From Paenibacillus flagellatus (GTDB lineage: Bacteria; Bacillota; Bacilli; Paenibacillales; NBRC-103111): a stretch of DNA of 64,000 bases. Positions 8,401 to 16,198 of this stretch are shown in pieces. The notes beneath the pieces are model-generated. The model had not been told where the DNA came from, did no database searches, and saw only the letters and a program-made list of their open reading frames with translations. The stretch lies in the NCBI RefSeq assembly GCF_003217775.1, contig NZ_QJVJ01000002.1, forward strand, positions 372,001-436,000, written 5' to 3'. A program made the position numbers and the translations under genes. Each line of letters opens with the position of its first letter. The stretch's first letter is position 1.

Positions 8401-11400
8401 GACGGCGCAGGACGGCACGAAGACCGATTATACCGTCACGTGCGTGCTGGACCCGCCCGGCGCGGAGAAGTCGATCCTTTCGTTCGTCGTGCCCGGCCAG
8501 ACCGGGGCGGCGACGATCGATACCGCCGCGCGCACGGTGACGTTCACCATGCCGGCCGACGCGGACATTACGGCGCTTGCGCCCGATATCGCGGTTTCGC
8601 CCGGCGCGGCCGTCTCGCCCGCATCGGGGACGCCCGCCGACTTTACGAGCCCGGTCGTCTACACCGTCACCGCCCAAGACGGCTCTACGGCGTCATGGAC
8701 GGTCTCGTGCGTCCGGTCCGACGCCTTCTTCTCGACGACGGCGTGGAGCCCGATTCCGCTCGGTGCGGGACATACGGGCAAAGTAAAGGCGGAGTTCGAC
8801 CTGACGCCGCTGAAGGAGCTCGATCCGAACGGGGTCAACTCGCTGCTCGGCTATGCCGACGGCTCGGCGGTCGTGGGCCAATATCCGGACATACCGATCT
8901 CGATCTACTTCAATCCGGAGTCGAAGCTGTTCCAGGTGCGCAACGGCGGGACGTGGGCGCACGCGAACCCGATCCCGATCGTCGTCGACCGGACGTACCG
9001 CTTCCGGCTGATCGTCGATTTCGCTTCGTCGTCGTACAGCGTTTGGGTGACGCCGGAGGGCGGGCGGGAGACGGTGCTGTACGAGAACGCCGCCTTCCGG
9101 ACGGGGGCGTCCCCGATCGACGACCTCGGCCAGCTGCTGCTGAAGAGCATCGGGGAAGACCGTTCGTTCAAGGTGGAGCGTCATACGGTCGTTCCCGCCG
9201 CCGGCGCGGACGAGTGGATGTCCGCCGCCGGATTCGCCGAATCGGCGTACAGCTTGGGCAAGCCGTATGCGGGCAAGGTGCATGCGGAGTTCGATCTGAC
9301 GATGCTGGCCGATATCACCGATCAGGTCGGGGCGATCGTCGGATACGAATCGTTCGGGGCGGACGACGCGACGATGGCTTATTCGAAAATCCCGGTGTCG
9401 CTTTACTTCAACCCGGGGGATCCGCCCGTTTTTTTGACGAAAAACGGAACCCGGACGAGCGCCGAGCATCCGGTGCCGATCGAGAAAGGGAAGACGTACC
9501 GGTTCAAGTTCGACATCGATACGGCGGCGAAAACGTACTCCGTCTCCGTCATGCCCGAGGGCGGAGCCGAAACGTCGCTGCTGACGAACGGCTCGTTCCG
9601 GGCGAACGCGGACCCGATCGAGGACGTCGGGAAAGTATACTTGAAAACGTTGGGAATGGATGAAGTGTTCACGATCCGCAACCATACGATAACGAACGAA
9701 GAGGCGGGACCGCCGCTCGGTCTCGCCAAGGCGGCGGCGGCCGGAACGTCGACGGTGGACGACGTGACGGCCGTATCCGCGTCCAAGTACGCGCTCGTCT
9801 TCGACGCGCCGCTCGGCTCGATCGCCCCGTCCGCCTTCCGCGTACAGCGCTATGCGGACGGCGGCTGGATCGAGTACGCGCAGGCGGCCGCCGCGGCCAT
9901 CGACCGCGACGATCCGCGCAAGGCGAAGCTGGCGCTCGACCGCCCGATCGGGATCGATGCGTACCAGTACCGCCTGATCGCGGCCGATCCGGCGCTCGTC
10001 CGATCGGCGTCGGGCCGACCGTGGGCGGTCGAAGCGGGGGCCGCCATCCCCACGAGCTTCGACCGGGTGGCGCCGACCGTCGTATCCGCGTCGCAAAAGA
10101 CGGCGAACGGCGCACTCGTCCCGAATACGTTCGAGTTGACGTTCTCCGAGCGCATCGTCGCCTTCGACAAAGCCGACTTCGAGCTGCGGGACGAAACCGG
10201 CGCCGCGCTCGCCCCCGGATCGTATTCGGTGGAACGGACGAAGCCGGACACCCTCGAGTTCGTCGTCGATGCGCCGTCCGCCGGCACGAGGACGATCGCC
10301 GTCGGCTGGCCGAACGCCGCCTCGGTGCAGGATGCGGGAGGCGCCAAGCCGGCGCCTTCCGCGCAGGCGGCGGTCGTGGCGCTGACCGTCGTCGAGCGCC
10401 CGGCACCGGGCGGTACGACGGTCAGCCGGATATGGGCCGCGAACGACGGCGAGATCGTCAAGCGGGACGATCTCGACCATCCGGCGGCGAACGGCAACTC
10501 CGCCTGGGACGGCGCGTCCGTCAAGCTGTTCGGCGGGCGCAACGAAGTGCTGGCGTTTCAGGTCGTCGTCGAAGCCGGGACGAAGGGGATCGGTGCGCTG
10601 ACCGCTTCGCTTCCGGAGCTGCGCCGCGAGGGCGGTGGCGGCGTCATCGCCTATGCGCCGCCCGTGTCGGACCCGACGCTGTACGCCGGCCGACCGATTC
10701 AGCTGTTCGTCGAAAACTACATGAACGTCACCGAAGCGACGAAAGCGTCGTGGATCGTCCCGGCTTCGGGCGTCGGCTCCCGGCCGGACGGGCTGGGCGC
10801 GATCCCGGTGCAGCTCGTCCCGGAAAACGCGTCGCCCGGCAAGGGAGGATTCCCGGTAACCGTCGGCGCGATGCGCAATCAGGCGATCTGGATCGAGGTC
10901 TACACCGATCCGGGGCTTCCGGCGGGGAAGTACGAGGGGACGGTAACGGTCGTCGCCGACGGCGTCGAGCATCCGATCCCCGTCGAGCTGGAGCTGTTCG
11001 ACTTTACGCTGCCGGATACGAACAGCGTCGACGTCATGCTGTATTACGAAGGCGCGCAGGTCGAGGCGTACGAGGGGACGAACCGGGACGACGCCTACCA
11101 TCGGCTCGCGCACCGCAACCGCGTCGAATTCGTCCACGGGTACGACCCGGAGCGGATGACCGCCGCGATCGGACGGTTCGACGGATCGGACTTTACGCCC
11201 TCGCGAGGGTATGAAGGGCCGGGCGAAGGGGTCGGCAATCGGCTCGCGCCGCGCACGTTTTACGGGCCGGGGACGCTGTTCGACACGTCCGAATCGGCTT
11301 GGAGGCAGGCGGACGAATGGTTGTCGTACTTGAACGGCACGTTCGGAGAGGGAGCGAAAAAAACGTTCGCCTACATGCCCGACGAGCCCGCCGATCCGGC

Positions 11401-13150
11401 GACGTTCGCCTATATCCGCAAGCTGTCGGCCAACCTGAAGTCGAATCCGGGAATCGGCCGGGACTTGCCGGTCTTCGTCACGTCGGGCTACAACGCGGAG
11501 CTGGACGAAGGCAATGCGGTCGATATCTGGGACGCGACCCCGAGCCATTACGATCCGAAGCGGGCGCTTCTCGAACGGGCGCACGGCGACGACATGTGGA
11601 TCTACAACGGCAGCCGCCCGTTTTCCGGCGCTCCCGTGTACGAGACGCCGGCGACCGACAGCCGGGCGAACGTATGGGCGGCGTTCAAGCACGACATCGA
11701 TACGTACTTTTATTGGCACGTCAACAACTGGCGGCACAATTCGCAAATGTGGCCGGGGATGGACCGGCACCAGAACGTCTGGCTCGAGCCCGTCACGTTC
11801 CGCAACCGCGAGCCGTCGTACGGCAACGGCGACGGCGTCCTCGTCTACCCCGGGCGGAACGTCCGGTTCCCTTCCGAGGACCGCGGCATCGACGGCCCGA
11901 TCTCGTCGATCCGGCTCGCCAACCTTCGCCGCGGCGCGCAGGACCATCTGTACATGACGATGCTGCGCGAGCGCGGGAGGGAGGATGCGGTCGACGAAGC
12001 GCTGGCGCGCGTCGTGCCGGACATCCTGCCGGGCCCGGGCCGCAACGTGCTCGGCTTCGCCGAATCGGGCGACGCGTACGAATCGGCTCGCTACGCGCTG
12101 GCGCAGGCGCTCGCCGCGACGCCGGACGCGAAGGTGCCGGTCATCTCCGTCGCGGGCGACGTCGCCGTGCTGCTGCCCGGCGAGACGACGGCCGCGAAGG
12201 AGCTCGCGTTCACGGCGACGGCGGTCGACCGGCACGGCGCGGCGATCCGGCCGACCGTCCGGCTGAACGGCGCCGTTCTGGCGCCGGAGCCTGCGGGCTC
12301 CGATTCGTATCGCGCTTCGCTGCAGGAAGGCGCGAACGTCCTGACGATCGACGCGGTCGATGCGGACGGCTTGGCCGCGAATACGCGGACGTATGCGGTG
12401 AACGCCGTCAGCACGAAGGACCGGCTCGTCGCGATCGTGGAGGGCGACGGCGCGACGGTCGCGCTCGATCGGCGCGAGGCGCCGGACGAAGCGTACGCCG
12501 GCGTCGCCGCGTACCGGCTGTATGACGGCGGCGTCGCCCTTACGGAGACGGCGCCGCTCGGCAGCCGCACCGCGCTCGGCGCGGCGAAGCGGGCGGGGGA
12601 GACGGTCGCCGTCCGGCTGTACGGCCCGGACGGCGCCGAGCACGGGAGCGAGGACGTCACGCTGCAGGCGCCGGAGACGGGATGGCTGTCGCGGACGACG
12701 TTCCTCGAGTCGCGCCACTGGCTCGGAGCCGGCCACGACGGTACGGTCGCCGCGCAGTTCGACGTCACGCCGCTGCACGACAACATCGACGGCGTCGTCG
12801 GCTACGCGGACACGTCGACCGACGTCGACGGCTTCGGCAAGCTCGCCGTCCTCGTGCGGCTGAACGCCGACGGGACGTTCGACGCCCGCGACGGCGACGG
12901 CTACGGACGGGACGCCGTCGTCCGTTACCGGAAGGGCGAGACGTACCGCGTGCGGCTCGCCGTCGACGTCGCGGCGCGAACGTACGACGTATGGATCGTC
13001 TCCCCGGACGGAACGGAGACGCGGCTCGCCGCAGGGTACCGGTTCCGGACGGGAGCGGCGCCGCTCGACGACGTCGGCCAAATCGTCGTCGTCAGCACGC
13101 TGCTCGACGGCTCGTTCCGGATCGACGGCCATTCCGTCGGCCGGCCTTAA
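5498..13150 (+). CDS. Giant exported multidomain polysaccharide-degrading enzyme (heparinase II/III-like lyase plus GH123/DUF4091-like domain)
   Basis: 2550 residues. A signal peptide ends near PAGAA (about residue 29). Residues 75-720 resemble a DUF4962/heparinase II/III lyase, with SGHQHLDAGAFQLYYKG at about 430-446 typical of the C-terminal heparinase sheet. Three tandem Ig-like repeats of about 85 residues run from about 815 to 1070 (each with a MPYGTD- or MPADAD-like core). Two concanavalin/LamG-like modules lie at about 1077-1233 and 1239-1398, and a third is at the C-terminus (2396-2550). An SbsA/Big_5-like domain starts near 1526. A GH123/DUF4091-like domain spans about 1644-2207, with the Asp-Glu pair in YMPDEPAD near 1961 matching the catalytic pair position of GH123. 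The ATG at 5498 follows AGGAGTTGGG. No S-layer or LPXTG anchor is visible. Substrate unproven; a glycosaminoglycan or other N-acetylated uronic polymer is inferred. Confidence 0.85.
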   Translation: MSRTGKKRFVPLALAAILLAAPFAGVPAGAAPSGAPTGRGETPAERAAPPAAMAENAPSAVLQTVPSVPPTPPSSHPRLFVRTADDIAELKAKLATELMKPAWKAVQANAARSNADPDVIKAKAMMYVLGEGEAYGRQAVSLFDGYVKSFRDTSARGIGHMLVMGAIVYDWCYPLLSEANKTEWNALFQSHAEKMEIGYPPDAQGAISGHGAEDQLLRDQLSWAIAVYDERPDVYGTVAGRLFERYVPVRNWYYGSGMHHRGDSYGPGTMASDYVASLLFKKMSGIDLFGPSQRDVMYHYLYARRPDGSLLRNGDSYEDDQHPYGQYWRNSWPWMTSASLWKDPYLQGEFLRNYAGADGTGAIEAGKLDPVLELLYADPFVEAKPTSDLPLTRYFGSPHGSMIARTGWTAGMDAGSSDVVADVRMNETFFSGHQHLDAGAFQLYYKGALAIDSGNYALYESPHHMNYSRRTIAHNAMLVYDPDEKPEWHDKTPGTYEDPFDGGKPKPLVNDGGQFWPNQAYEPYDLADIQNPDKGYTGRGGVTAVQFGPDRIAPNFSYIKGDLTNHYSDKVEDYSRSFVFLNLKNGNHPAAVVVRDRVTASNAAFKKTWLLHSIQPPVIDGDTTTIVRDADGYDGKLVNTTLLPHEATIVAVGGPGKEFADYEGTNWPETRNVTSSSETGAWRVEVSPKEAAATDSFLNVMQVMDTGTEPLPVQGLDSEKMEGVRIADRAVWFAKSGSKLDERLRLDVGGPEAGGEGGLVQVVVTDLAAGVWKVDGAANTEAVVTEEGGALYFSGPAGSYTIRPTGKKPSPSADIVSFRVDGQVGEAAIDTSARKVTFHMPYGTDMSKLTPRLGLSEGATSQPASGESLDFAKPVKVKVRSSDGKPDNWTIEGVVDPPSGAKAIVQFVVDGQTAPAVIDHAARTIAFRMPYGTDVSALAPTIEPSPNASVSPPSGTARHFGAPVVYTVTAQDGTKTDYTVTCVLDPPGAEKSILSFVVPGQTGAATIDTAARTVTFTMPADADITALAPDIAVSPGAAVSPASGTPADFTSPVVYTVTAQDGSTASWTVSCVRSDAFFSTTAWSPIPLGAGHTGKVKAEFDLTPLKELDPNGVNSLLGYADGSAVVGQYPDIPISIYFNPESKLFQVRNGGTWAHANPIPIVVDRTYRFRLIVDFASSSYSVWVTPEGGRETVLYENAAFRTGASPIDDLGQLLLKSIGEDRSFKVERHTVVPAAGADEWMSAAGFAESAYSLGKPYAGKVHAEFDLTMLADITDQVGAIVGYESFGADDATMAYSKIPVSLYFNPGDPPVFLTKNGTRTSAEHPVPIEKGKTYRFKFDIDTAAKTYSVSVMPEGGAETSLLTNGSFRANADPIEDVGKVYLKTLGMDEVFTIRNHTITNEEAGPPLGLAKAAAAGTSTVDDVTAVSASKYALVFDAPLGSIAPSAFRVQRYADGGWIEYAQAAAAAIDRDDPRKAKLALDRPIGIDAYQYRLIAADPALVRSASGRPWAVEAGAAIPTSFDRVAPTVVSASQKTANGALVPNTFELTFSERIVAFDKADFELRDETGAALAPGSYSVERTKPDTLEFVVDAPSAGTRTIAVGWPNAASVQDAGGAKPAPSAQAAVVALTVVERPAPGGTTVSRIWAANDGEIVKRDDLDHPAANGNSAWDGASVKLFGGRNEVLAFQVVVEAGTKGIGALTASLPELRREGGGGVIAYAPPVSDPTLYAGRPIQLFVENYMNVTEATKASWIVPASGVGSRPDGLGAIPVQLVPENASPGKGGFPVTVGAMRNQAIWIEVYTDPGLPAGKYEGTVTVVADGVEHPIPVELELFDFTLPDTNSVDVMLYYEGAQVEAYEGTNRDDAYHRLAHRNRVEFVHGYDPERMTAAIGRFDGSDFTPSRGYEGPGEGVGNRLAPRTFYGPGTLFDTSESAWRQADEWLSYLNGTFGEGAKKTFAYMPDEPADPATFAYIRKLSANLKSNPGIGRDLPVFVTSGYNAELDEGNAVDIWDATPSHYDPKRALLERAHGDDMWIYNGSRPFSGAPVYETPATDSRANVWAAFKHDIDTYFYWHVNNWRHNSQMWPGMDRHQNVWLEPVTFRNREPSYGNGDGVLVYPGRNVRFPSEDRGIDGPISSIRLANLRRGAQDHLYMTMLRERGREDAVDEALARVVPDILPGPGRNVLGFAESGDAYESARYALAQALAATPDAKVPVISVAGDVAVLLPGETTAAKELAFTATAVDRHGAAIRPTVRLNGAVLAPEPAGSDSYRASLQEGANVLTIDAVDADGLAANTRTYAVNAVSTKDRLVAIVEGDGATVALDRREAPDEAYAGVAAYRLYDGGVALTETAPLGSRTALGAAKRAGETVAVRLYGPDGAEHGSEDVTLQAPETGWLSRTTFLESRHWLGAGHDGTVAAQFDVTPLHDNIDGVVGYADTSTDVDGFGKLAVLVRLNADGTFDARDGDGYGRDAVVRYRKGETYRVRLAVDVAARTYDVWIVSPDGTETRLAAGYRFRTGAAPLDDVGQIVVVSTLLDGSFRIDGHSVGRP

Positions 13151-13152
13151 CC

Positions 13153-13190
13153 GAAACGTCCCCTCGCCTTCGCCGGCGGGGGGACGTTTC
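13153..13190 (+). terminator. Terminator after giant enzyme gene
   Basis: GAAACGTCCCC (13153-13163) pairs with GGGGACGTTTC (13180-13190), followed by ATTTCG. It sits 3 bp after the stop codon of the giant gene. A short tandem GCATGCC-type repeat follows at 13197-13216. Confidence 0.75.
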
Positions 13191-13222
13191 ATTTCGCATG
13201 CCGCATGCCGCATGCCCGCCTG

Positions 13223-13756
13223 TCACAACAGCAGGGCGCCGACCGCCCCGGCGGCCAACAGGGCGGCCGCCGCGAGCAGCAGCGTTCGGACGTAACGAGC
13301 CGCAATCCACCGTTCGCGTACCAGCCGGTCCAGCGTATACAGCGTATAGGGCAGGACGACGACGAGAGCGGTTGTCACGCCCGGCGTATACCGTCCGAGC
13401 AGCAGCGATTGCGCCGTGTGCGTGAACACGTTCACGAACAGGACGGCGATGGTGGCGGCAAACCAGCCGCGGGCTTTCGCCGAGGCGCCCGGCCGGGCGG
13501 CGAACCGGCAGACGATGCAGATGAACGTAAACAGGACGGCGACGGCGGCGGCGAACCGCGGCGTCGTCCACGGAACGCCGTGCGTTCCCGGAAACCCAAG
13601 CTTCAGCTTTGCCGCCAGCGCGCCTCCGTTCGTGCCGAGCCACGACTCGATCAACACCAGCTCCTCCGTGTCGTGAATCAGGAAGACGAGCGGGAACAGC
13701 CAGACGACCGTCCGCAGGGGAAGCTCGGGCAAAAACCGTTTGACAGTGGCCATCAT
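13223..13756 (-). CDS. HXXEE domain-containing membrane protein
   Basis: 177 residues with about five hydrophobic segments. The hallmark HDTEE (HxxEE) sits in the first segment (FLIHDTEELVLIESWLG, about residues 25-41), which defines this putative membrane-enzyme family of unknown reaction. The start ATG at 13756 has AAGGAG 8 nt upstream. Its promoter region carries a palindrome, TTGAGT-N4-ACTCAA, identical in design to those in front of the tetR gene at 13935-14540. It is therefore probably repressed by that regulator. Confidence 0.8.
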   Translation of the reverse strand: MMATVKRFLPELPLRTVVWLFPLVFLIHDTEELVLIESWLGTNGGALAAKLKLGFPGTHGVPWTTPRFAAAVAVLFTFICIVCRFAARPGASAKARGWFAATIAVLFVNVFTHTAQSLLLGRYTPGVTTALVVVLPYTLYTLDRLVRERWIAARYVRTLLLAAAALLAAGAVGALLL

Positions 13757-13771
13757 CGAAATCGCTCCTTA

Positions 13772-13787
13772 TTGAGTAAACACTCAA
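13772..13787. promoter_or_regulatory. TetR-type operator upstream of HXXEE gene
   Basis: A perfect inverted repeat TTGAGT-AAAC-ACTCAA, 16 bp long. The same half-sites and the same 4-bp spacing occur twice in front of the neighbouring tetR gene. Confidence 0.7.
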
Positions 13788-13934
13788 AAATATAGTTAAA
13801 AAAAGCCCGTTTAGGCAACCCGGCATCCATCAGCCCCGAACCCGGAATCGAGGCGGAGCGGACTCGGCCGGCGAAACGGAACGTCCGACGCGCGGACCGG
13901 CCGTCCGCCGGCGTTACGTCGTCCGAGCGTCCGG

Positions 13935-14540
13935 CTAGCGGAAGACGCCGCTCCATACGATGTCGACCGCCTCGCGGACGTAAGCGTCGTCCGCCTCGGG
14001 CGTCCGCTCGCCGGATCGTCCTTGGATCGCGAAGTAGGCGAGCAGCGACGACAGCAGCATCGAGACGCCCGTCTCGACGGTGTGCACGCTCGGCTGCGGC
14101 CCGCCTCCGTCGGCCGAAGCCGCCCGGGCGACGAGCCGTCCGCCTTCCTCCACCATGCCGCGGATGAGGCTGGTCACCTCGCCCGTCGCCCGCTCGTCCC
14201 GGATCAGCTCCGGCGACCAGATCAGCGCCAAGTAGTCCCGATGCCGCTCGAGAAACGACAAATAAAGCGTCGCGAAGCGAATCAGCGCTTCCTTGCCGGT
14301 CAGCGCCCGCCACTCCTCCCCGTGCCCGCGGGCGAGCTCCGCGAACGAGAACGTACGGACGACGGTCCGCATCAGCTCTTCCTTGCTCCCGAAATAATAA
14401 AAGAGGAGACCCTCGGCGACGCCGCACGCTTCGGCGATTTGCTTCGTCGTCGTGGCGCTGTAGCCGTTGCGGGAAAACAGCTTCAGCGCCGTCTGCACGA
14501 TCAGCGCTTTTTTCGCTTCGCCTTTGCTTGGCCGCCCCAT
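13935..14540 (-). CDS. TetR/AcrR family transcriptional regulator
   Basis: 201 residues. The N-terminal HTH is clear: ALKLFSRNGYSATTTKQIAE, then GVAEGLLFYYFGSKEELMR, at about residues 17-58. The rest is a helical ligand domain without an assignable ligand. The start is backed by GGAGGGGA about 6 nt upstream. Two operator-like repeats lie directly upstream, and a third lies in front of the HXXEE gene downstream. Autorepression plus control of the HXXEE gene is therefore likely (inference). Confidence 0.9.
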   Translation of the reverse strand: MGRPSKGEAKKALIVQTALKLFSRNGYSATTTKQIAEACGVAEGLLFYYFGSKEELMRTVVRTFSFAELARGHGEEWRALTGKEALIRFATLYLSFLERHRDYLALIWSPELIRDERATGEVTSLIRGMVEEGGRLVARAASADGGGPQPSVHTVETGVSMLLSSLLAYFAIQGRSGERTPEADDAYVREAVDIVWSGVFR

Positions 14541-14562
14541 TCCCGATCCCCTCCGATCATTA

Positions 14563-14595
14563 TTGAGTAATCACTTAATTTGAGTATACGCTCAA
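14563..14595. promoter_or_regulatory. Tandem TetR-type operators before tetR
   Basis: Two near-palindromes start 17 bp apart: TTGAGT-AATC-ACTTAA (14563-14578) and TTGAGT-ATAC-GCTCAA (14580-14595). Each has one mismatch from the perfect copy at 13772-13787. The consensus is TTGAGTAnnCrCTyAA. Confidence 0.7.
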
Positions 14596-14622
14596 CAAAT
14601 GAGTGCGTCAACCGGACGCGAT

Positions 14623-15915
14623 TCAATCGAATAGCGCCGGCTGAACGGCCGTTTCCAGCTCGTACGCCCGCTGGAAGCATTCGGCCGATTTTTTGAACGC
14701 CCGCTTCCGAAAGTAATGGGCGCCCAAGTCTTTGCACAGCCTCGCGGCAAAGCCGTTATGCTTATGGTCCGCGCAATGGGCGAGCAGCTTGGCGGCTTCC
14801 TTCTCGTAAAGCGAGTGCTCCATCTTCCGCTTGTACAGCTCCAGCTCGAGCAGATGAAGCTCGATGTCGTAAAACACTTCTTTGTACCGGGCTTCGATCC
14901 GCAGCGCTTCCCGAAGATGCTTCTCCACGGCCGTCCAATCCTTCAGCTCCATATTCAGCTCGACCAGCCGCTTGAGCGCCTGCAAGCTTTTATCCGACTG
15001 GCCGGCTTCGTGCACGTGCACGATGGCCGCCTCGAACGAGCGGATCGCTTCCGGGTACCGTTTGGTCATGAAATATACCCGTCCGAAATTGTAGGCCATC
15101 GCCCCGAGCAGGCCGGCGTCGCTTTCGGCGGCGTCGCGGAGCCGCTCCGCTTCCTCCAGGGCGTCGTGCGCCTCTTGCGGCCGATCGGCGCTCAAAAACT
15201 GGATGGAACGCACCAGCAAAATGTTGACGACCCGGTTCCGTTCCTCCGAATGCTTCAACAGCTCGTACGCCTTGCCCGAATAATAAAGACATATCGATTT
15301 GTCCGGATTGATCCGCTGGTTGACGACGCTCATGTTGTAATACAACCGCGCCTTTTCCCGGTCGCTTACGCAGGCGGCGTACGCTTCCGCCTTCCGGTAA
15401 TAGTCGTTCGTGACGTACGGCTCGTGCAGCTCGTAATGGAGCACGGCGCAAGCCAAGTAGTAATAATAGATGATTGCGCCGTCCGCGCCGGAGCCGGTCT
15501 CCGGGACGAGCTTTCGGGACATCCGGTACAGATGCTGCGCCTCCTTCAGCCCGGCATGCAGGTAGTGGTAGCGGATCAGCGTGGAGAACAGCATCGGGTA
15601 CACCGATTTGTCGTGAAGCTCCTTCACTTGGATGCTTAACAATGCGACGTCCTCCTCGGAAATGACGTCCCGGGTCCAGTACCGGTCGTGAATCGCCCGC
15701 AGCCGGTCCGGGAAGCGGGACGGGGCGCCTTCCGTCAAGTCGCGAAGATCGACGTGCAGCCTTTCGGCGATTTTCTCGAGATAAGCTTGCGACGGCACGG
15801 TCAGCTCGTTTTCCACTTTGCTTAAATAGGCGACGGAAGAAATGCCTTTGCACAGCTCGCCTTGGGTCATCCGTTTCCATTGCCGTATCGTGCGGATCCG
15901 GTTTCCTGCGCTCAT
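14623..15915 (-). CDS. XRE-family HTH regulator with TPR domain (PlcR/NprR-like)
   Basis: 430 residues. An XRE-type HTH lies at about 6-55 (RIRTIRQWKRMTQGELCKGI, then AYLSKVENELTVPS). A long helical region of tetratricopeptide-like repeats runs from about 90 to 425 (for example KYPEA- and AFKKSAECFQRAYELE-type helices). Members of this group include peptide-sensing RRNPP regulators, but no signal-peptide gene was found next to it, so ligand and targets are unknown. The start has GAGGGAGC about 3-5 nt upstream. It is divergent from the MFS gene at 16199 and may influence that promoter. Confidence 0.85.
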   Translation of the reverse strand: MSAGNRIRTIRQWKRMTQGELCKGISSVAYLSKVENELTVPSQAYLEKIAERLHVDLRDLTEGAPSRFPDRLRAIHDRYWTRDVISEEDVALLSIQVKELHDKSVYPMLFSTLIRYHYLHAGLKEAQHLYRMSRKLVPETGSGADGAIIYYYYLACAVLHYELHEPYVTNDYYRKAEAYAACVSDREKARLYYNMSVVNQRINPDKSICLYYSGKAYELLKHSEERNRVVNILLVRSIQFLSADRPQEAHDALEEAERLRDAAESDAGLLGAMAYNFGRVYFMTKRYPEAIRSFEAAIVHVHEAGQSDKSLQALKRLVELNMELKDWTAVEKHLREALRIEARYKEVFYDIELHLLELELYKRKMEHSLYEKEAAKLLAHCADHKHNGFAARLCKDLGAHYFRKRAFKKSAECFQRAYELETAVQPALFD

Positions 15916-16133
15916 GTTGCTCCCTCTCGATGCGAAATGATTTGCGTGCTTGTCCCTTCATCATAGCGCAGCCGGCGGCCCGGTTAAATAGGGGCTATAA
16001 AATGGTTCGTTTTTCCCGAAAAAACGAGGCGGATTTAACCTCTTCCCCTTAATCGGCGGCAGATGATAAAACAGTGGTGGAGCATTATTTCGCTAGTATT
16101 TAAAAAAATGGAGGGGAGCTTCATGAAAAGCTA

Positions 16134-16163
16134 TTGACATACTATAGGGGGGTATAGTATAAA
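16134..16163 (+). promoter_or_regulatory. Strong promoter with embedded CsoR/CstR-like palindrome
   Basis: The -35 TTGACA (16134-16139) and -10 TATAAA (16158-16163) are 18 bp apart. Between them lies a perfect 8-bp inverted repeat, ATACTATA (16139-16146), then six Gs, then TATAGTAT (16153-16160). A G-tract flanked by AT-rich arms over the spacer is typical of operators bound by CsoR/CstR-type (DUF156) repressors sensing copper or reactive sulfur. No such repressor gene lies in the window. Confidence 0.65.
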
Positions 16164-16198
16164 TGAATTATAAACGAAATCAAAGGAGTTCGGACATC

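Noticed and set aside
5042-8677. A 1211-residue frame on the minus strand opposite the giant enzyme, and similar long frames at 8693-13213 and 58894-61575
   Set aside because: They are shadows of strongly GC3-biased genes: arginine- and alanine-rich translations without domains, opposite clearly coding frames with recognisable motifs.
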